Below are positions 47,476-58,768 of a stretch of DNA of 64,000 nt, piece by piece. The notes under the pieces are model-generated. The model was not told where the DNA came from, made no database searches, and was given only the letters and a program-made list of their open reading frames with translations. The position numbers were made by a program, and so were the translations under genes. How positions within the stretch are numbered: the stretch's first letter is position 1; every line of letters begins with the position of its first letter. Source of the DNA: Mesostigma viride (taxonomy: Eukaryota > Streptophyta > Mesostigmatophyceae > Mesostigmatales > Mesostigmataceae); the NCBI GenBank assembly GCA_009746045.1, contig RPFO01000167.1, forward strand, positions 2,208,152 to 2,272,151, given 5' to 3'.

Positions 47476-48945
47476 ATGGCGGAATACGACTCATCCCAGC
47501 AATCACAAGCGTCCGCGGCCCTGCACCAACTCGCTGATGAAGCCATGGCGTCATTGGAAACACCCTTGCACGCTATGCCGGACGCCACTGTCAACATCCA
47601 GCCGCTCCACTCCACCGCTCCGCCGAACAGCGACCCTGCCATGGATACCCGCGAGGAGGCCTTTTCTGCCGAGGAAGCTGCCGCATTTTTACCTGGCAAA
47701 TGGCCAGGCCTTAACGCCATCATGCGCCTGTCCCGAGCTGCCGCCCTCACCATCCTACACCTGGCTGCCGAGAAAAAGTGCGAGATCCGGGACTGCAACC
47801 AACAGGTTACCCACCTGTCGGACTTTCTCCACGACGACCCCGACGACACTGACCTCTGCCTCGCAGTCTGGTGGACGTGCTCCCGTCTTTCCGACAGCGC
47901 CCTTGAGAGCTTTGTCATGGCCTCTCTGGACGTGGGAGCCGACCCCACTGTTGCGGCCGCCATCAACATCACCGCCAAGCAAGTCGCCAATACCTGCTTC
48001 GATCGCCTCCCTCCCCTCCTCAACGCTGCCCTCAACCCTGTCCACAACCACCTCGCCACCCACCACGCCCATTCCTCACACGCCGACACCTCCATCCACT
48101 CCGCCATCACCCACATTGCAGCAGGGCTGCAGCAGCAGCAGCAGCTCCTCCACCAGCTCCAGCAACAACTTGCCGCCTCCATAACTCCTGCCAAGACCAC
48201 CTATGCCGCCACGCTTCAGAACCCTACGGAGCTCATCAACGAAATCAAAACAGCCGTCAAGGCCAGCACAAGGGATGCTATGCACGAACCCATTCGCTCA
48301 TGCAGTATTGTGGTACGTGGCGTCCCCTCGAACGTCAACGATGCACGCCTGGGCACCTACCTCCGGGGCGACCCCTTCCTGGGGAAGCTCGGCGTGGCCC
48401 AAAGCGTCGTCATCAAAACGGCACGACGGCTCGGCGGCCCCACCGCCCCTGTCTTGGTGGAATTCCACCGCAAGGAGGACAAACTGCAGGTGCAGAAGGC
48501 CCGCCGGAACCTCCACGATACCCAACTGAGCATCGACGATTACTATACCCCGGAGCAGCTTGAGGCCCGGGCTGCCGCTTTAAACCGGCCGGAGGTCCAC
48601 GAGGCTCGGGCAGCCAAGCAGGCCAACCTGCAACTACGGTGCAGCATCTATGCCCGCCTCTTTAATGGCGTCTTCATCGTCCGCATTAACGGCCAGGACC
48701 TTCCTCCAATGACGGCGACCCCCATGGATACCGCCGTGCCAGCGCCCCAGCCCCCTGCTCGGCCCCCGCCGTCACCGCCATCGCCACCGGCATCGACGGT
48801 CACCTGCTCCCCAGCACGTGTGGGGATCCGCCGGGGCAACTTCAGCTCAGGTATGGCTGCCAGGCTTGGCCGTCCCCCTAATAAATTCGTTCGCTTTGCA
48901 CCTGAGCCGGAGCCCGCGCTGCGAACCCTTCCCTCCTATCAATGA
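47476..48945 (+). CDS. LINE ORF1 protein
   Basis: An intact 489-residue frame, ATG at 47476 right after the monomers. Residues about 1-200 are Ala/Asp/His-rich with no known fold. A Gln-rich helix (about 220-235, GLQQQQQLLHQLQQQLA) could trimerise as a coiled coil. Residues about 275-345 (CSIVVRGVPSNVNDARLGTY ... APVLVEFHRKEDKLQVQ) form an RRM-like nucleic-acid-binding domain, followed by LSIDDYYTPEQLEARAAAL, equivalent to the C-terminal DLTxxQ region of L1 ORF1p. A Pro-rich tail follows. Family role: binds LINE RNA and acts as a chaperone in the RNP. The stop overlaps the ORF2 start (ATGA), which suggests termination-reinitiation. Confidence 0.8.
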   Translation: MAEYDSSQQSQASAALHQLADEAMASLETPLHAMPDATVNIQPLHSTAPPNSDPAMDTREEAFSAEEAAAFLPGKWPGLNAIMRLSRAAALTILHLAAEKKCEIRDCNQQVTHLSDFLHDDPDDTDLCLAVWWTCSRLSDSALESFVMASLDVGADPTVAAAINITAKQVANTCFDRLPPLLNAALNPVHNHLATHHAHSSHADTSIHSAITHIAAGLQQQQQLLHQLQQQLAASITPAKTTYAATLQNPTELINEIKTAVKASTRDAMHEPIRSCSIVVRGVPSNVNDARLGTYLRGDPFLGKLGVAQSVVIKTARRLGGPTAPVLVEFHRKEDKLQVQKARRNLHDTQLSIDDYYTPEQLEARAAALNRPEVHEARAAKQANLQLRCSIYARLFNGVFIVRINGQDLPPMTATPMDTAVPAPQPPARPPPSPPSPPASTVTCSPARVGIRRGNFSSGMAARLGRPPNKFVRFAPEPEPALRTLPSYQ

Positions 48946-50365
48946 CGACGCTCGCGGCCCCGCGGCTCCGCGGCTTTAGCAGTGGGATCTGCCTAACTCC
49001 CCTTCCCGCCCCTTTGCCTTCGCAGCCCTCGGGCTGTCGGAGAGAGAGCACCAGGTCGGCAGTGAGCCAGGTTCGCCCCGCCTCGCGCGGCCGCCTCCGA
49101 AACCTCCTCAGACTGCACGCATTTCTTATGCGTGCAGACGCAGACTCATTCTACCTGGCCACCCGAGCCAACCGTCGGCGTCGCCTCGACGCGTTGGCAG
49201 GAAGAATCGAAACGGTGATTGAAAGCATAAGTCCCCAACCCGCCCCCCTACCCCACCACCTCCACCCCCACCCCCATCACCACCCTGCTCCATCTCCGCC
49301 CCCACCCCCGCCTGCACCCCCCTTTTCGGTCAACGCGCGCCCTTGGTCATCGCCACCTTCAACGCCCGCACGCTCCAGCCCGACGCTGACCGCTGTCACT
49401 GCCTGCGCAGTGACGACTGTCAGTGCCATCGAGTCTCCAATCTTATTGGTTTCTGCATCGACAATAATATCGCCATCCTGGGAATCCAAGAACACAGGCG
49501 CACTGCATCGGCCCGCGGATCAACTGCCCTTGTTGCTGACGACATCGACGGCTGGCGGTTCTACTACGGAGGCGGCGACGGCACCGGGAACGGGGGCGTC
49601 GGTCTCCTCTGCTCCCCGCTCGCCGTACGCCACATGGGCGAACCCCAGCTGGTCAACGCTCGGCTCCTCGTGGCCACTTTTCATTCGATGGAGGGCCACT
49701 CGACCTACGCCCTGACGGTGGGCGTTGTTTACGCACCCCACTCCGGCCACCCAGAACAAGACCGCAAGGACTTCTTTGCAGCGCTGGAGAACCTGGCGAA
49801 CGGCATCCCTGGTCGCAACTACCTCGCTCTGCTGCTGGACGCCAACGCCACGCTACCACCGGGTACTGGCGGATGTCAGCACGCCCCCAACGGTACGGTC
49901 TCCAATGCCAACACTGAACTTTTTGCTGATTTGCTTACGACATGCGATTTGGTCACTGCCAACACTCGCTTTCCACATAGTCCAGATGCTTTGGTCACAC
50001 ACACCTCGCCAACTGGCACTGAACGCTGCATTGACTATGTTGTAATGCGCAAGCGTCATCACAACGGTATGAAAGTGCCAAAAAATGCCCTTATAAGCCC
50101 TACAAGGAGCAAATTGAGTCCAAACATGCTAGATATTGGTAGGCAGCATGTCCATGACACCAGTAAAAGGAATTTGACTTTCCAGAATTTTCCGACATCG
50201 GTTGGTCTATTTTTGGCATGTCTATTTTTAGCAACTTTCCAGATTTTAATACAAACAAATACCATTTGATATGCAAATAAAGAGCTCCTGACCTGGCTCT
50301 TTGCATGTAGGCTTATGCTCATGTCTACCAACTGTGCACCATGTCCCATGGTCATCTGACCTCAT

Positions 50366-50890
50366 TTGGTGACAAACTGCCACCAAATGCTAGCAAAAAC
50401 GCACCGTTTCACCACATCTCATAGCAGTTTCCATGGAAGGTGTGTTCAGTCGAGGCTGGAAATTTGCAATCACGTTACACATCAGAAATGTAGACATGGC
50501 ACAAAAAATCAGGTCCATCGTACTGTATTTGGTAACAAAATGCCACCAAATGCTAGCAAAAATGCGCGTTTTTCGCGTTTTTTTCACACATTTCATGACA
50601 GTTTTCATACAAGATGTGCTCAGTTGGGGCTGGAAACTTGCAAGCATATTAAATATCATCATTGTAGACATTGCACAAAAATCCAGGTCTGTTGTACTTC
50701 ATTCATGCATTGACAGCTCGCTAGCAAATGTGAGCAAAAATGTGCGTTTTTTGCATTTCCGCCACATTTCTTGCGGTTTCCCATGCAAGATGTGCTCAGG
50801 TGAGGCTGAAAACAAGCGCCCATGTTAATCATCATGTCATTTCAGACATTACACAAAACTTCAGGTCCATCAAGTGTCATTGGGTTCACT
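50366..50890 (+). repeat. Three diverged tandem units of about 170 bp
   Basis: Each unit contains ccaccaaatgctagcaaaaa or a variant, then ..gcagtttccatg, gatgtgctcag..gaggctg(g)aaa and acattgcacaaaa.tcaggtc. Identity between units is about 75%. Confidence 0.75.
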
Positions 50891-52165
50891 GGTCCATGCA
50901 ACACCTGCCATGCAGTTTCCAGCTAATCACTCAACCTTGGATGCAAAGTTCTTTAGTAACGGTATGGCCAACTCCCACCAACTGTGTTGCTAACTGTTCA
51001 GACCTTGCACAGATAATATAACACAACTTTTGTGACACAGAGACAAAGATATATGAACATGAACAGTGGCTAGACATGGTTGTATATATGTGCATACGGC
51101 CATGCTTAATTAGGCAATTTTCAAGTAGGGGCTTGTTAGACATAAGAACTGCCAGCTGTCACGTTGGCTAGCATGATCAGTTCAAACCCACAGCACGCAC
51201 GGTAGTCGCAAACTCAGCTTGGCAATGTAATAATCTAATCATGCCAGGCATCTCGGCCGTCGGCATGGTTGCGATGTGTTTTGTGCGCCTTGATTTGGTA
51301 GCAGCACATCCCTTGGCAACCGGCCCGCCTGACCAAGGTTGCCACACATGGTCCTCTGCATCACCATGGATGCCCCCATGTCCCTGTCTCTGTTATAGGG
51401 GCCCACGTTGCTGGCAACGCAGCTTCCAAGTTGGACTAGATCTCCTCAGCCAGCGCTGTGGTGCATAGCCAGACAGCTCATACACTGCTCAGTTGCTACC
51501 TCGAGGTTGCCGGCTTGAAATGTGCCACCAAAGGACTGCACTTGGCCGCCATCATACCTAGCATGAAGAAGCCACTGCACATCCCCGGTGAGCCGCTTGG
51601 CCACCATACCGCAGTTGTCTTCAACAGATAGTGCAAGCCCAATGGCCTCTACATAGGCACATGCATCGTGCTCATGCTCTTGCTCTGGCCCTTGTCAACA
51701 TGAGATGCATGCCCATGCATGCTTCACCATGTTTCTCCAAGCCATCCGTGACTACTTGCTTCAGATATGTCATTCAACTCCTGCACGTCCTCAGCCAGAC
51801 TGTCAAACTAGCTGGTGCCCCATCCCTCACTTTGGTGAGGACTGCGATTCTGGCTAGCAGCTTAGCGATCGTGCGTGGTTGTGCCTGAGTTTCTGGGTGA
51901 GTGGCAGTGGCATTGGAGCAAGAGGTGTTGAGCATGTGCGTGTGTCTATCCACTTGACAAACAACCCCTCCCACCCCTGACATTGAGGAGTTTGGCCATG
52001 TGCCAGGTTGCCAGAATTCCGCAAACATGCATCATAGGGAAATAAAGGATTGCTGGTTGTGCACACGACATGAGAAAACAAAACACACATACCTGTCAGG
52101 AGGGCAGGCTTGGGTTGCTTCATTGGCGCTGGTTGCAGCGTGCGTAATAATAGCCCGCCATTGGC

Positions 52166-53186
52166 TCATTTACCCGTGCCCTTGGCCAGCACGCACAGCC
52201 TGAACTGCATGAACTGCATGGATGCGGCCGTCCAGGATGCCCTCTGCTCATCATTCAGGGGTGTGAAGGCAGCTTGGGTGCTGGCGTGTAAGGCAGCTTG
52301 TGCATCAGTGTTTGCCGCCCGGCCGTGTGGCAGCACAGGTAGCTGGCCTAGCCCGGCCACTGTCCTCTCTCCACTCTCACGCAATATGCCACCCTCTCCA
52401 CAAACCATGACAGTTCTCATGTGCATGCATGTCTTAAGATGCTTGTTGAAGGCAGATGCTTTCAGCTTAGAGATGGTGGGCACGTATACAGTGGGTTTTA
52501 TGGACTCACAAGCATGTGAAGCCATCGAGCATCCAAGAAAGCCACCAATTGCTTCTAGGTTTTCCATCAATCTTCGTGGTCAACCATGTCATGCAACATT
52601 ACTTGCCGTGAGCACAATGCCAATAAATTGCAGCATGTACAACTAGAGCAAAGCAACAGCTTTGTGATCCATAGCCCTGCCTGCAAATCATTGCCATCGG
52701 CGGCAATAGCGCTGCAAGGCTGCCAGCCAGCCCGTAATATCTTGCCCGCAATCCGTCATGCACCCTCCCTAATATCCGTGTGAAGAATTCCTTGACATCC
52801 CTAGCCTCTAAGGTAACCTGTACGTCGCTGATGTGAAGAAAAGGCTCGCCATGAAACCGTAGCTCGCTATACGATTCATGACGCACCTCCCGTAAGATAA
52901 GAAGATGACCAAAAGAGAAACTCCGGAGATGGGGAACTGGTAACATATTCATCCGTGACAAGGTCAGGGATTCAACAAGGAGTGAATTGGCCCGTAGATT
53001 TGAATAAGGGAACATACCGCTCGGAGGTATCCATGTCTGCCGTGCGCTTGATGTCTGTTTCGCACACCCCGCCGCAGAACTCGTTCCGGCATTCACCTGC
53101 TGACCGCAGTTTGTGCATGTCCAGAGGCTGATAAAAGCCCCAACATCGTGGGCGTCTTTAGAGTCCACAAAGCCTGCATTAAACAT
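52166..53186 (-). CDS. Two hypothetical minus-strand frames inside the insertion
   Basis: Frame 1 (53186-52599, 195 codons, ATG MFNAGFVDSKDAHDVGAF) has WTCTNCGQQVNAG and further Cys residues. Frame 2 (52570-52166, 134 codons) contains FNKHLKTCMHMRTVMVCGEG. They could be exons of one gene, but I could not find a convincing in-phase splice pair, and neither resembles a known family. Composition is less biased than in the surrounding sequence, the only positive sign. Confidence 0.25.
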
Positions 53187-56100
53187 GACGTTCGGGGCAA
53201 ACGCATATATATACGAAGTATGGGTCTGCCAAGCCTGACGCAGCCTTGAAATTGGTCGGAAATATATGCGGTAGCTCAGGAAAAAAAAGTTGCAGCGGTA
53301 ATTAAGAAAGTCGTTCGGTCAAAGTCTTTAGGATTAAAAAATGCATCGTTGATGATGGAAACCCCGATCTTAGGGCGCACTTCATCGGGAAAATTTTTTG
53401 CTGCGGTCAGGTGGGGTCGAGAGAAAATCTGCGACCATTCAGGCACCCACCTATGAATGACGCAACATGCTGTTAGATTCCGCAAATTTTATGGCGAAAA
53501 AAAAACAGTGGTGGATCTAATAACACCTTATAGGAGGATAATCGTAAAATTTCAGCCTTGATAGTGCCTTTATACACGCTCAGCATCGCCTGCCAGACCG
53601 CCATGCCTGTCGCCCGGAATTCGGTCACTTTCGTGCACGCGCACACCAAAAATCGCATTTGGCGCCACTTTTCGGGTACCGCTTACGAGGGCAGATTTTG
53701 GCGCGGCTCGTACCGTTGTGATCAAGGATCTGTACTAGCTGCTCGCTCGCATGTGATCCCCCTGGTGCGCTCCGATCATCGCATCGTCACCGCCCGCATC
53801 CGCCTGCGATTCCCCTCGCCCTTTCGTAAGCACGTGGCACCCCCTGATTTGCGCACACTTCAGTTGCTCGAGAAATCTGACGACGCTCTGGAGGACTTCC
53901 CTGAAAAACGCGCCCACAAGCGTGCCGCAAAGGCGTTCGTCGACGCGCTGGACATCCCGGCCAGCCACGCCCAGCTGTTCGCTGCCGGCCCGGCATCGGC
54001 CCTTCGGCACCTCGCTGACAAGCTGCCCGCGGCCGGGGCCCTACTGCCCCCCCGCCGCCCGCCCCGCTTCACCAGCCTGCACCGGCTCCCCGCCGTCATC
54101 CAGGCCCGGCAATTAAGCCCTGCGCGACAACAGCGACCCCGCCCGCTACGCCCGCCTCAAAGCCGATTACCACTCGGCCATCCGGCAGGCGACCAAGGAG
54201 CAGGAGGACCTTCATGTCCGCGAGTACTTCGCCCACCTCAAGGACCAGCACGGCAAGTACGCCTGGACCCGCCTGCGTCACGCCCAACGGCCCGCCGGCG
54301 GCGCGCAGCCGGCGCCGCGGACGCTCTCTGGCTCACCGCAGCAGCAGCTCGACCAGTGGTATTCCTCCCAGTCCCGGCTGCTCGGCGCCCCCCGCCGCCT
54401 CCGCCGCTTGGCCCTCTGGCGGCCGCACGCCTGGCAGTAGCACCGGCGGACGTCCCTGCGCCGCCCACGCCGCCCGCCGCTGAGCAGGACTACACGTACC
54501 CAGCCCTGACGGCACCCCTGGCCGACCCCAACGAGCTCCCGCCGTTCACCGAGCTCGAGCTGAGCACCGCCGCCAAGCAACTCCGCTTTTATGCCGCCGT
54601 TGGACCTGACCAGCTCCCAGCCCCGGTGATTAAGCTGACGGCGCTCACGGGGTTCCTGCTTGACGTCTGCAACCGGATCCTGCTTGCCGACGCGCCGCCG
54701 ATTCCTGAGTGGCAGCACAGCTACCGTATTATGCTGTACAAAAACAAAGGTTCCCCTGACGACCCCGCCAACTACAGAGGAGTCTGCATCCAGAGCGCCG
54801 CACTTAAGTTGTTCATGCGCATGATCCTCAACCGCCTTCCTTCTGCTCTCGACTGTCACCTTGGCGAAAGTCAAATGGGCTTCCGTCCTGGGCGCAACAC
54901 CGTCATGGCCATCTTTGTCGCGCGTCGCCTCTTCGAGGAAATCGCTCTCCTGCAACCTGGTGAGTTTCCCGCCATCCTGATCTTCGTCGACTTCATCAAG
55001 GCTTTTGATTCTGGACATCCTCTGGGACGCTCTATGGGCTGTACTTGCTCGCGCTCGCGTCCCCACTCCCCTGACTGATTACCGTCATCCGCACGCTGTA
55101 TGAGGGGTCGACCACTTCGGTGCGCACTCAACACGGCATTACCCCGCCATGCCCACTGCAGACCGGCGTCTGGCAGGGTTGCGTCCTGTCGCCGTACCTG
55201 TTTATTATTGTAGTGGATTATGTTATGCGCCAGGCACGTGCTCGCTTTGCTAGCATTGCAGGCCGTGCCCCTGGCCTAGCGATCACGAACGAGCTTGGGG
55301 AAGGGGGGCCGACTAACAAGCAGAATTTACTAGCTGACCTCATTTATGCCGACGACATCACGCTCATCGAGAAGCCGGAGTCTGCCCAACTTTGGCTGGA
55401 CTGCCTGGCGCTCGAGGCTCGGGCGGTTGGTCTAGAAATCAGCCCCAAAACGGAGGCCCTGGCCCTCGGCATGGCAGGGCCCCCACCCACACTCCGCCTC
55501 TTAGACGATGCCGAGGTCAACTACCCTCCTTCAGGCCGCTTCAAGCTGCTCGGCAGTTGGCTTCCCGACTGCGAGGACGACATGACGACACGGATCGGCA
55601 TGGCGTGGGCGCACCTCCATGACCACCGCCGCTGGTGGAGCAACCCTGCCCTACCCCGGATCGTCAAGCGTGACCTCTTCAAGGTCGTCATTCTGACGAT
55701 CCTGACCTACGGCGCCGAGACGTGGACACTGATGCAGGAGCTGGAGCAACGACTCGACGGCGCCGTCACGAAGATGCTGCGCAAGGCCCTTAACATCCCA
55801 TTTGGTTTGCACATTAGTAATGAGGATTTGTACGCTGATTTGCCCTATGTTTCCCACATTATTAGGCACAGGCGCCTGGGCCTAGCCGGGCACCTGGCCC
55901 GCACAGATCAGGTAGATACATCAGATAGACTAGCTGGCACAAAGCCCGCCCAGCCTGGGCGATATGTCCTCACCTGGCGTGCCCCCGGCCGCGCGCGGCA
56001 GGGCCGCCACCCGTGGACTTTTCGTGATAGACTCGGCATGGACATGTGCTACACTAGACGTGACGGGCTCACCCCCGGGCAGCCTCCTGGTTTGTCTGTA

Positions 56101-56276
56101 ATATGGAGGCAGATGGTGCGCAAGGATAGATCAAAGACTATGACCGAGCCATTATGCTCCGTCAAGTCCGATGTTTTTTGCAACGTCACCCACATCTGTT
56201 CGGTGCTGCCCCTTGGCACAAGCTCTACAAACAGGTCGTGGACCGGCTGGATCGCATAGTATCTCCGCACATCTGA

Positions 56277-58768
56277 ACCCTGTGATGCCAGATCTCCTTT
56301 GCGGCCGTTCCGAGCTTGGCACTGGATTCGTTGTCCACATCGTCGCGTCGCTGCCGCAACACGATGTTTTCTGGCATCCGCGGGCTTTTGGTTCCCGCCG
56401 CACATTTGAAAGTGCTGTCCTCCGGCTTTTTGCCTTTGCACCGTGTGCAGTTCTTGGACGTTTGGAATCATGGCATGGCTAACGTGATGACTGACTAGCT
56501 AGACCTTTTCAGTGGTTTTCCATTTGCGGGTATTTCCTCGTAAATGGTGGGAGAGCGATCGCAGCAATGGTGCTCACCACTAGACACTCCCGGCCAGCTA
56601 GGCTAGAAACACACGCCCTGATCAAGCATGCTGTTTCCGGCCCCACCGTCTAGGTCATCTAGTCGCTCCACACGTAAGCCAGCCATAATTTCAATGCACA
56701 AGGATACACATTTCCATCACCATTCATCTTCATCATCCTGAACGACTCGAAAACGCGGAAAAGATAACGGCAGGCTCGAGCTACCATGGTCCGGATTCTC
56801 CCGATTTCTGGCCTGCGCTGGTTGTCTCTTTGATAGATGGCAAGTAGTGATGAAGGAGACCACCCCCAAGCCTGTGGGGGCTCCGCGTGTGACCAAGTAT
56901 GGCATTCATAGCGATTCGGGCCGCGGTGCCCACACCCCTGTAACTAGGACCTAGATAGCTTATACCATCCATTCCATCCCATGTTCCCCTCCCACTGAGG
57001 ACTTATGCTCACGTGACGCAGTCACGTGTCTATTAATTAATTAATTAATTAATTAACACCTATTTTCAACCTTTTGACCCTCCAAGCTCACTATGGCCCC
57101 GTTTATGCCAGGGCTCGGGTCGTTGCGTAATGTTGTCAAGGGCTCTCATGTTTCCCACTGCGTTGTACTGCGTTGTAATTGTGATGCTAATGAAAAATAG
57201 CTCCAGTGGCCCAATGGGCCTGAGTTTTGTTTCACAGAGCCTGCATATGTTGCCCATAGCTCGTGCAAGAAGCCAGATTTTTTTCATGAACCATTTGTGA
57301 ATAAGCACATGACTTGTGACCTAGGGTCAAGAAATCGCGGTCATGGTCAGACCCCCCTGTATTCAAACCAGTGTATCTCTCTAATGAATAAGCATTTTGT
57401 AGGTCTGAGTAGCTCAAAAAATCCTTTGATTTATGGGCTTTCAGGAAAGTATATACATGACCATGAAAAAAAATTTTCCTTAGGTGCTATACGCGTTCTA
57501 AAAAAAGCTTACAACGCGATGTATCGCGTTCTAATTAAAAAAACACGTTCTACTTACTTACTTATTCATCCATAGTCCACATCCTTCCCCCCAAAGCAGC
57601 TGAAGAGCGACAATGCCAGCTCCATCAAACGAGTTGCATCTAGAAGCTCCTCCGCACGTGAACGCTGACATGTGTGGCGCCCATACAAACCAAGGCTAAC
57701 TGAAACACATGTATGCACCGTGGCTTGACAGCATGAGCATGTCGAAAAGACCGCAGCCTGACTCTCCTGCCCACTACGGGCAGGTAACATGCACGGGTTT
57801 TTCACTAGTACCTTGATGATAAACTGTTACATCGGCAGAGCCCAAACAAGCAAAGGGTATAGGGCTCTTCACGCCCCGCCTGACCAAGTGCGCCATATGC
57901 TTTTCCCCAAACAATGCAAGGCCAAATGGTCATATATTAGTTTTATCTCTCTACATAAAGCTATGCCTGGCACTCATGCCCCAGTGCCTATTCCCACCCC
58001 ACCCACTGCTAAACCTCCCCTTCCCAAATGAGCCAACGCAACGTGCCTTCCGTCAGTAAAATATCATCACGCTGGCGGGGTGCTTTCCCCCATACAGCGA
58101 GCACCCGCAGGAAAGAAGCGAGCCTCCCTTGCCTTCAAAAACCCAAGGCTCGAAGCTACAGCGAGCCAAGGTTCTGCAATGCGCTCCTAACAAACGCTCC
58201 CATGGGGCCTAAAAGCTAAAGGGGGGCCATAAAACCCATGTAGCTCAAGGCATGTGTTTCAAGGCGCCTAGGAAGTCCATTTATAAGCTTCTAGGAAGCT
58301 CCAATAAAGCTCGGCCCATGAAGCTTCTACAATAGGTGGTATGAAGCTCATGAAAGGCTCACAATGATGGCAGACAGCGATATCGTATGCCGCGATGACA
58401 TGCAGCCGCCATGACCACAACCACACGAATGCAGGCCATCCCAACCATGCAACAACCTGATGATGGTAAGTAAACAAAGTTGAGGCGAGCGATGCTGGAT
58501 GTGGCATGCCCAATCGTGACCATCATAAATGACGATCATGAAAGGATGCCTAAGCATCCGACCCACAATATGCCGTGGGGCCACCGCATGCATTCGAGGG
58601 ATGATCGGCTTACATTCCCCCACAACCAACAATGCGCGGCCCAGAAAGAAAAACGGTGCTCATACCACAGCATGCCATCAACGTAGCATGCTATTCGGTG
58701 GCCGACCGCCCAGAAGCGAGGACCAGCGCACGGGCCAAGTGGGCATCGAGGCCAGACCACCCGGAATG
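56277..58768. other. LINE 3' UTR and intergenic region, no gene recognised
   Basis: Contains an (ATTA) run at 57032-57055, the right palindromic repeat at 57511-57547 and a short acttacttactt run at 57551-57563. Short frames are not supported by composition or splice structure. Confidence 0.5.
57511..57547. repeat. Palindromic repeat, right
   Basis: acaacgcgatgtatcgcgtt followed by taattaaaaaaacacg, the inverse of 45669-45702 apart from a 4-5 base insertion. Confidence 0.75.

Larger units (their letters stand above)
50080..53562. mobile_element. Unclassified 3.48-kb insertion in the LINE, TSD AGTGCC
   Basis: agtgcc at 50074-50079 is repeated at 53563-53568, and deleting the interval plus one repeat restores the LINE reading frame without a gap. 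The insert begins aaaaaatgcccttataagcc and ends tttcagccttgat. It has no clear terminal inverted repeats, LTRs or poly(A) at the right end. It carries a three-unit tandem repeat near its left end and two modest minus-strand frames, with no recognised transposase or RT. Confidence 0.8.
46959..56276 (+). mobile_element. Non-LTR retrotransposon (LINE) with 5' monomers, ORF1 and APE-RT ORF2, interrupted
   Basis: Three 168-bp tandem units are followed 13 bp later by ORF1 (47476-48945) and, overlapping it by ATGA, ORF2 (48942-56276). ORF2 encodes an apurinic-type endonuclease and a reverse transcriptase. A separate 3.48-kb element sits in the endonuclease. The 3' UTR extends an unknown distance past 56276. 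ORF2 has several frameshifts, so the copy is inactive although ORF1 is open. Clade not determined; the RT motif NYRGVCIQSAALKLFMRMIL resembles APE-type LINEs (RTE/CR1/I range). Confidence 0.88.
48942..56276 (+). pseudogene. LINE ORF2: APE endonuclease and reverse transcriptase, split and frameshifted
   Basis: Endonuclease motifs: TFNARTL (Asn), GIQEHR (Glu), LLLDANA (Asp/Asn), CIDYVVM, and after the insertion VRSDHRIVTA (the SDH motif). Reverse transcriptase motifs: NYRGVCIQSAALKLF, GFRPGRNTVMA, FVDFIKAFDS (first catalytic Asp), QTGVWQGCVLSPYLF and LIYADDITLI (YADD). The C-terminus has the frame ending DRLDRIVSPHI at 56276. Frame changes are needed at about 49300 (C runs), 54112, 54430, twice at 55010-55085, and at about 56150. 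With the insertion at 50080-53562 removed, the frame joins exactly (GMKVP...LYTLSIA). Family role: nicks target DNA and primes reverse transcription there. Confidence 0.85.
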
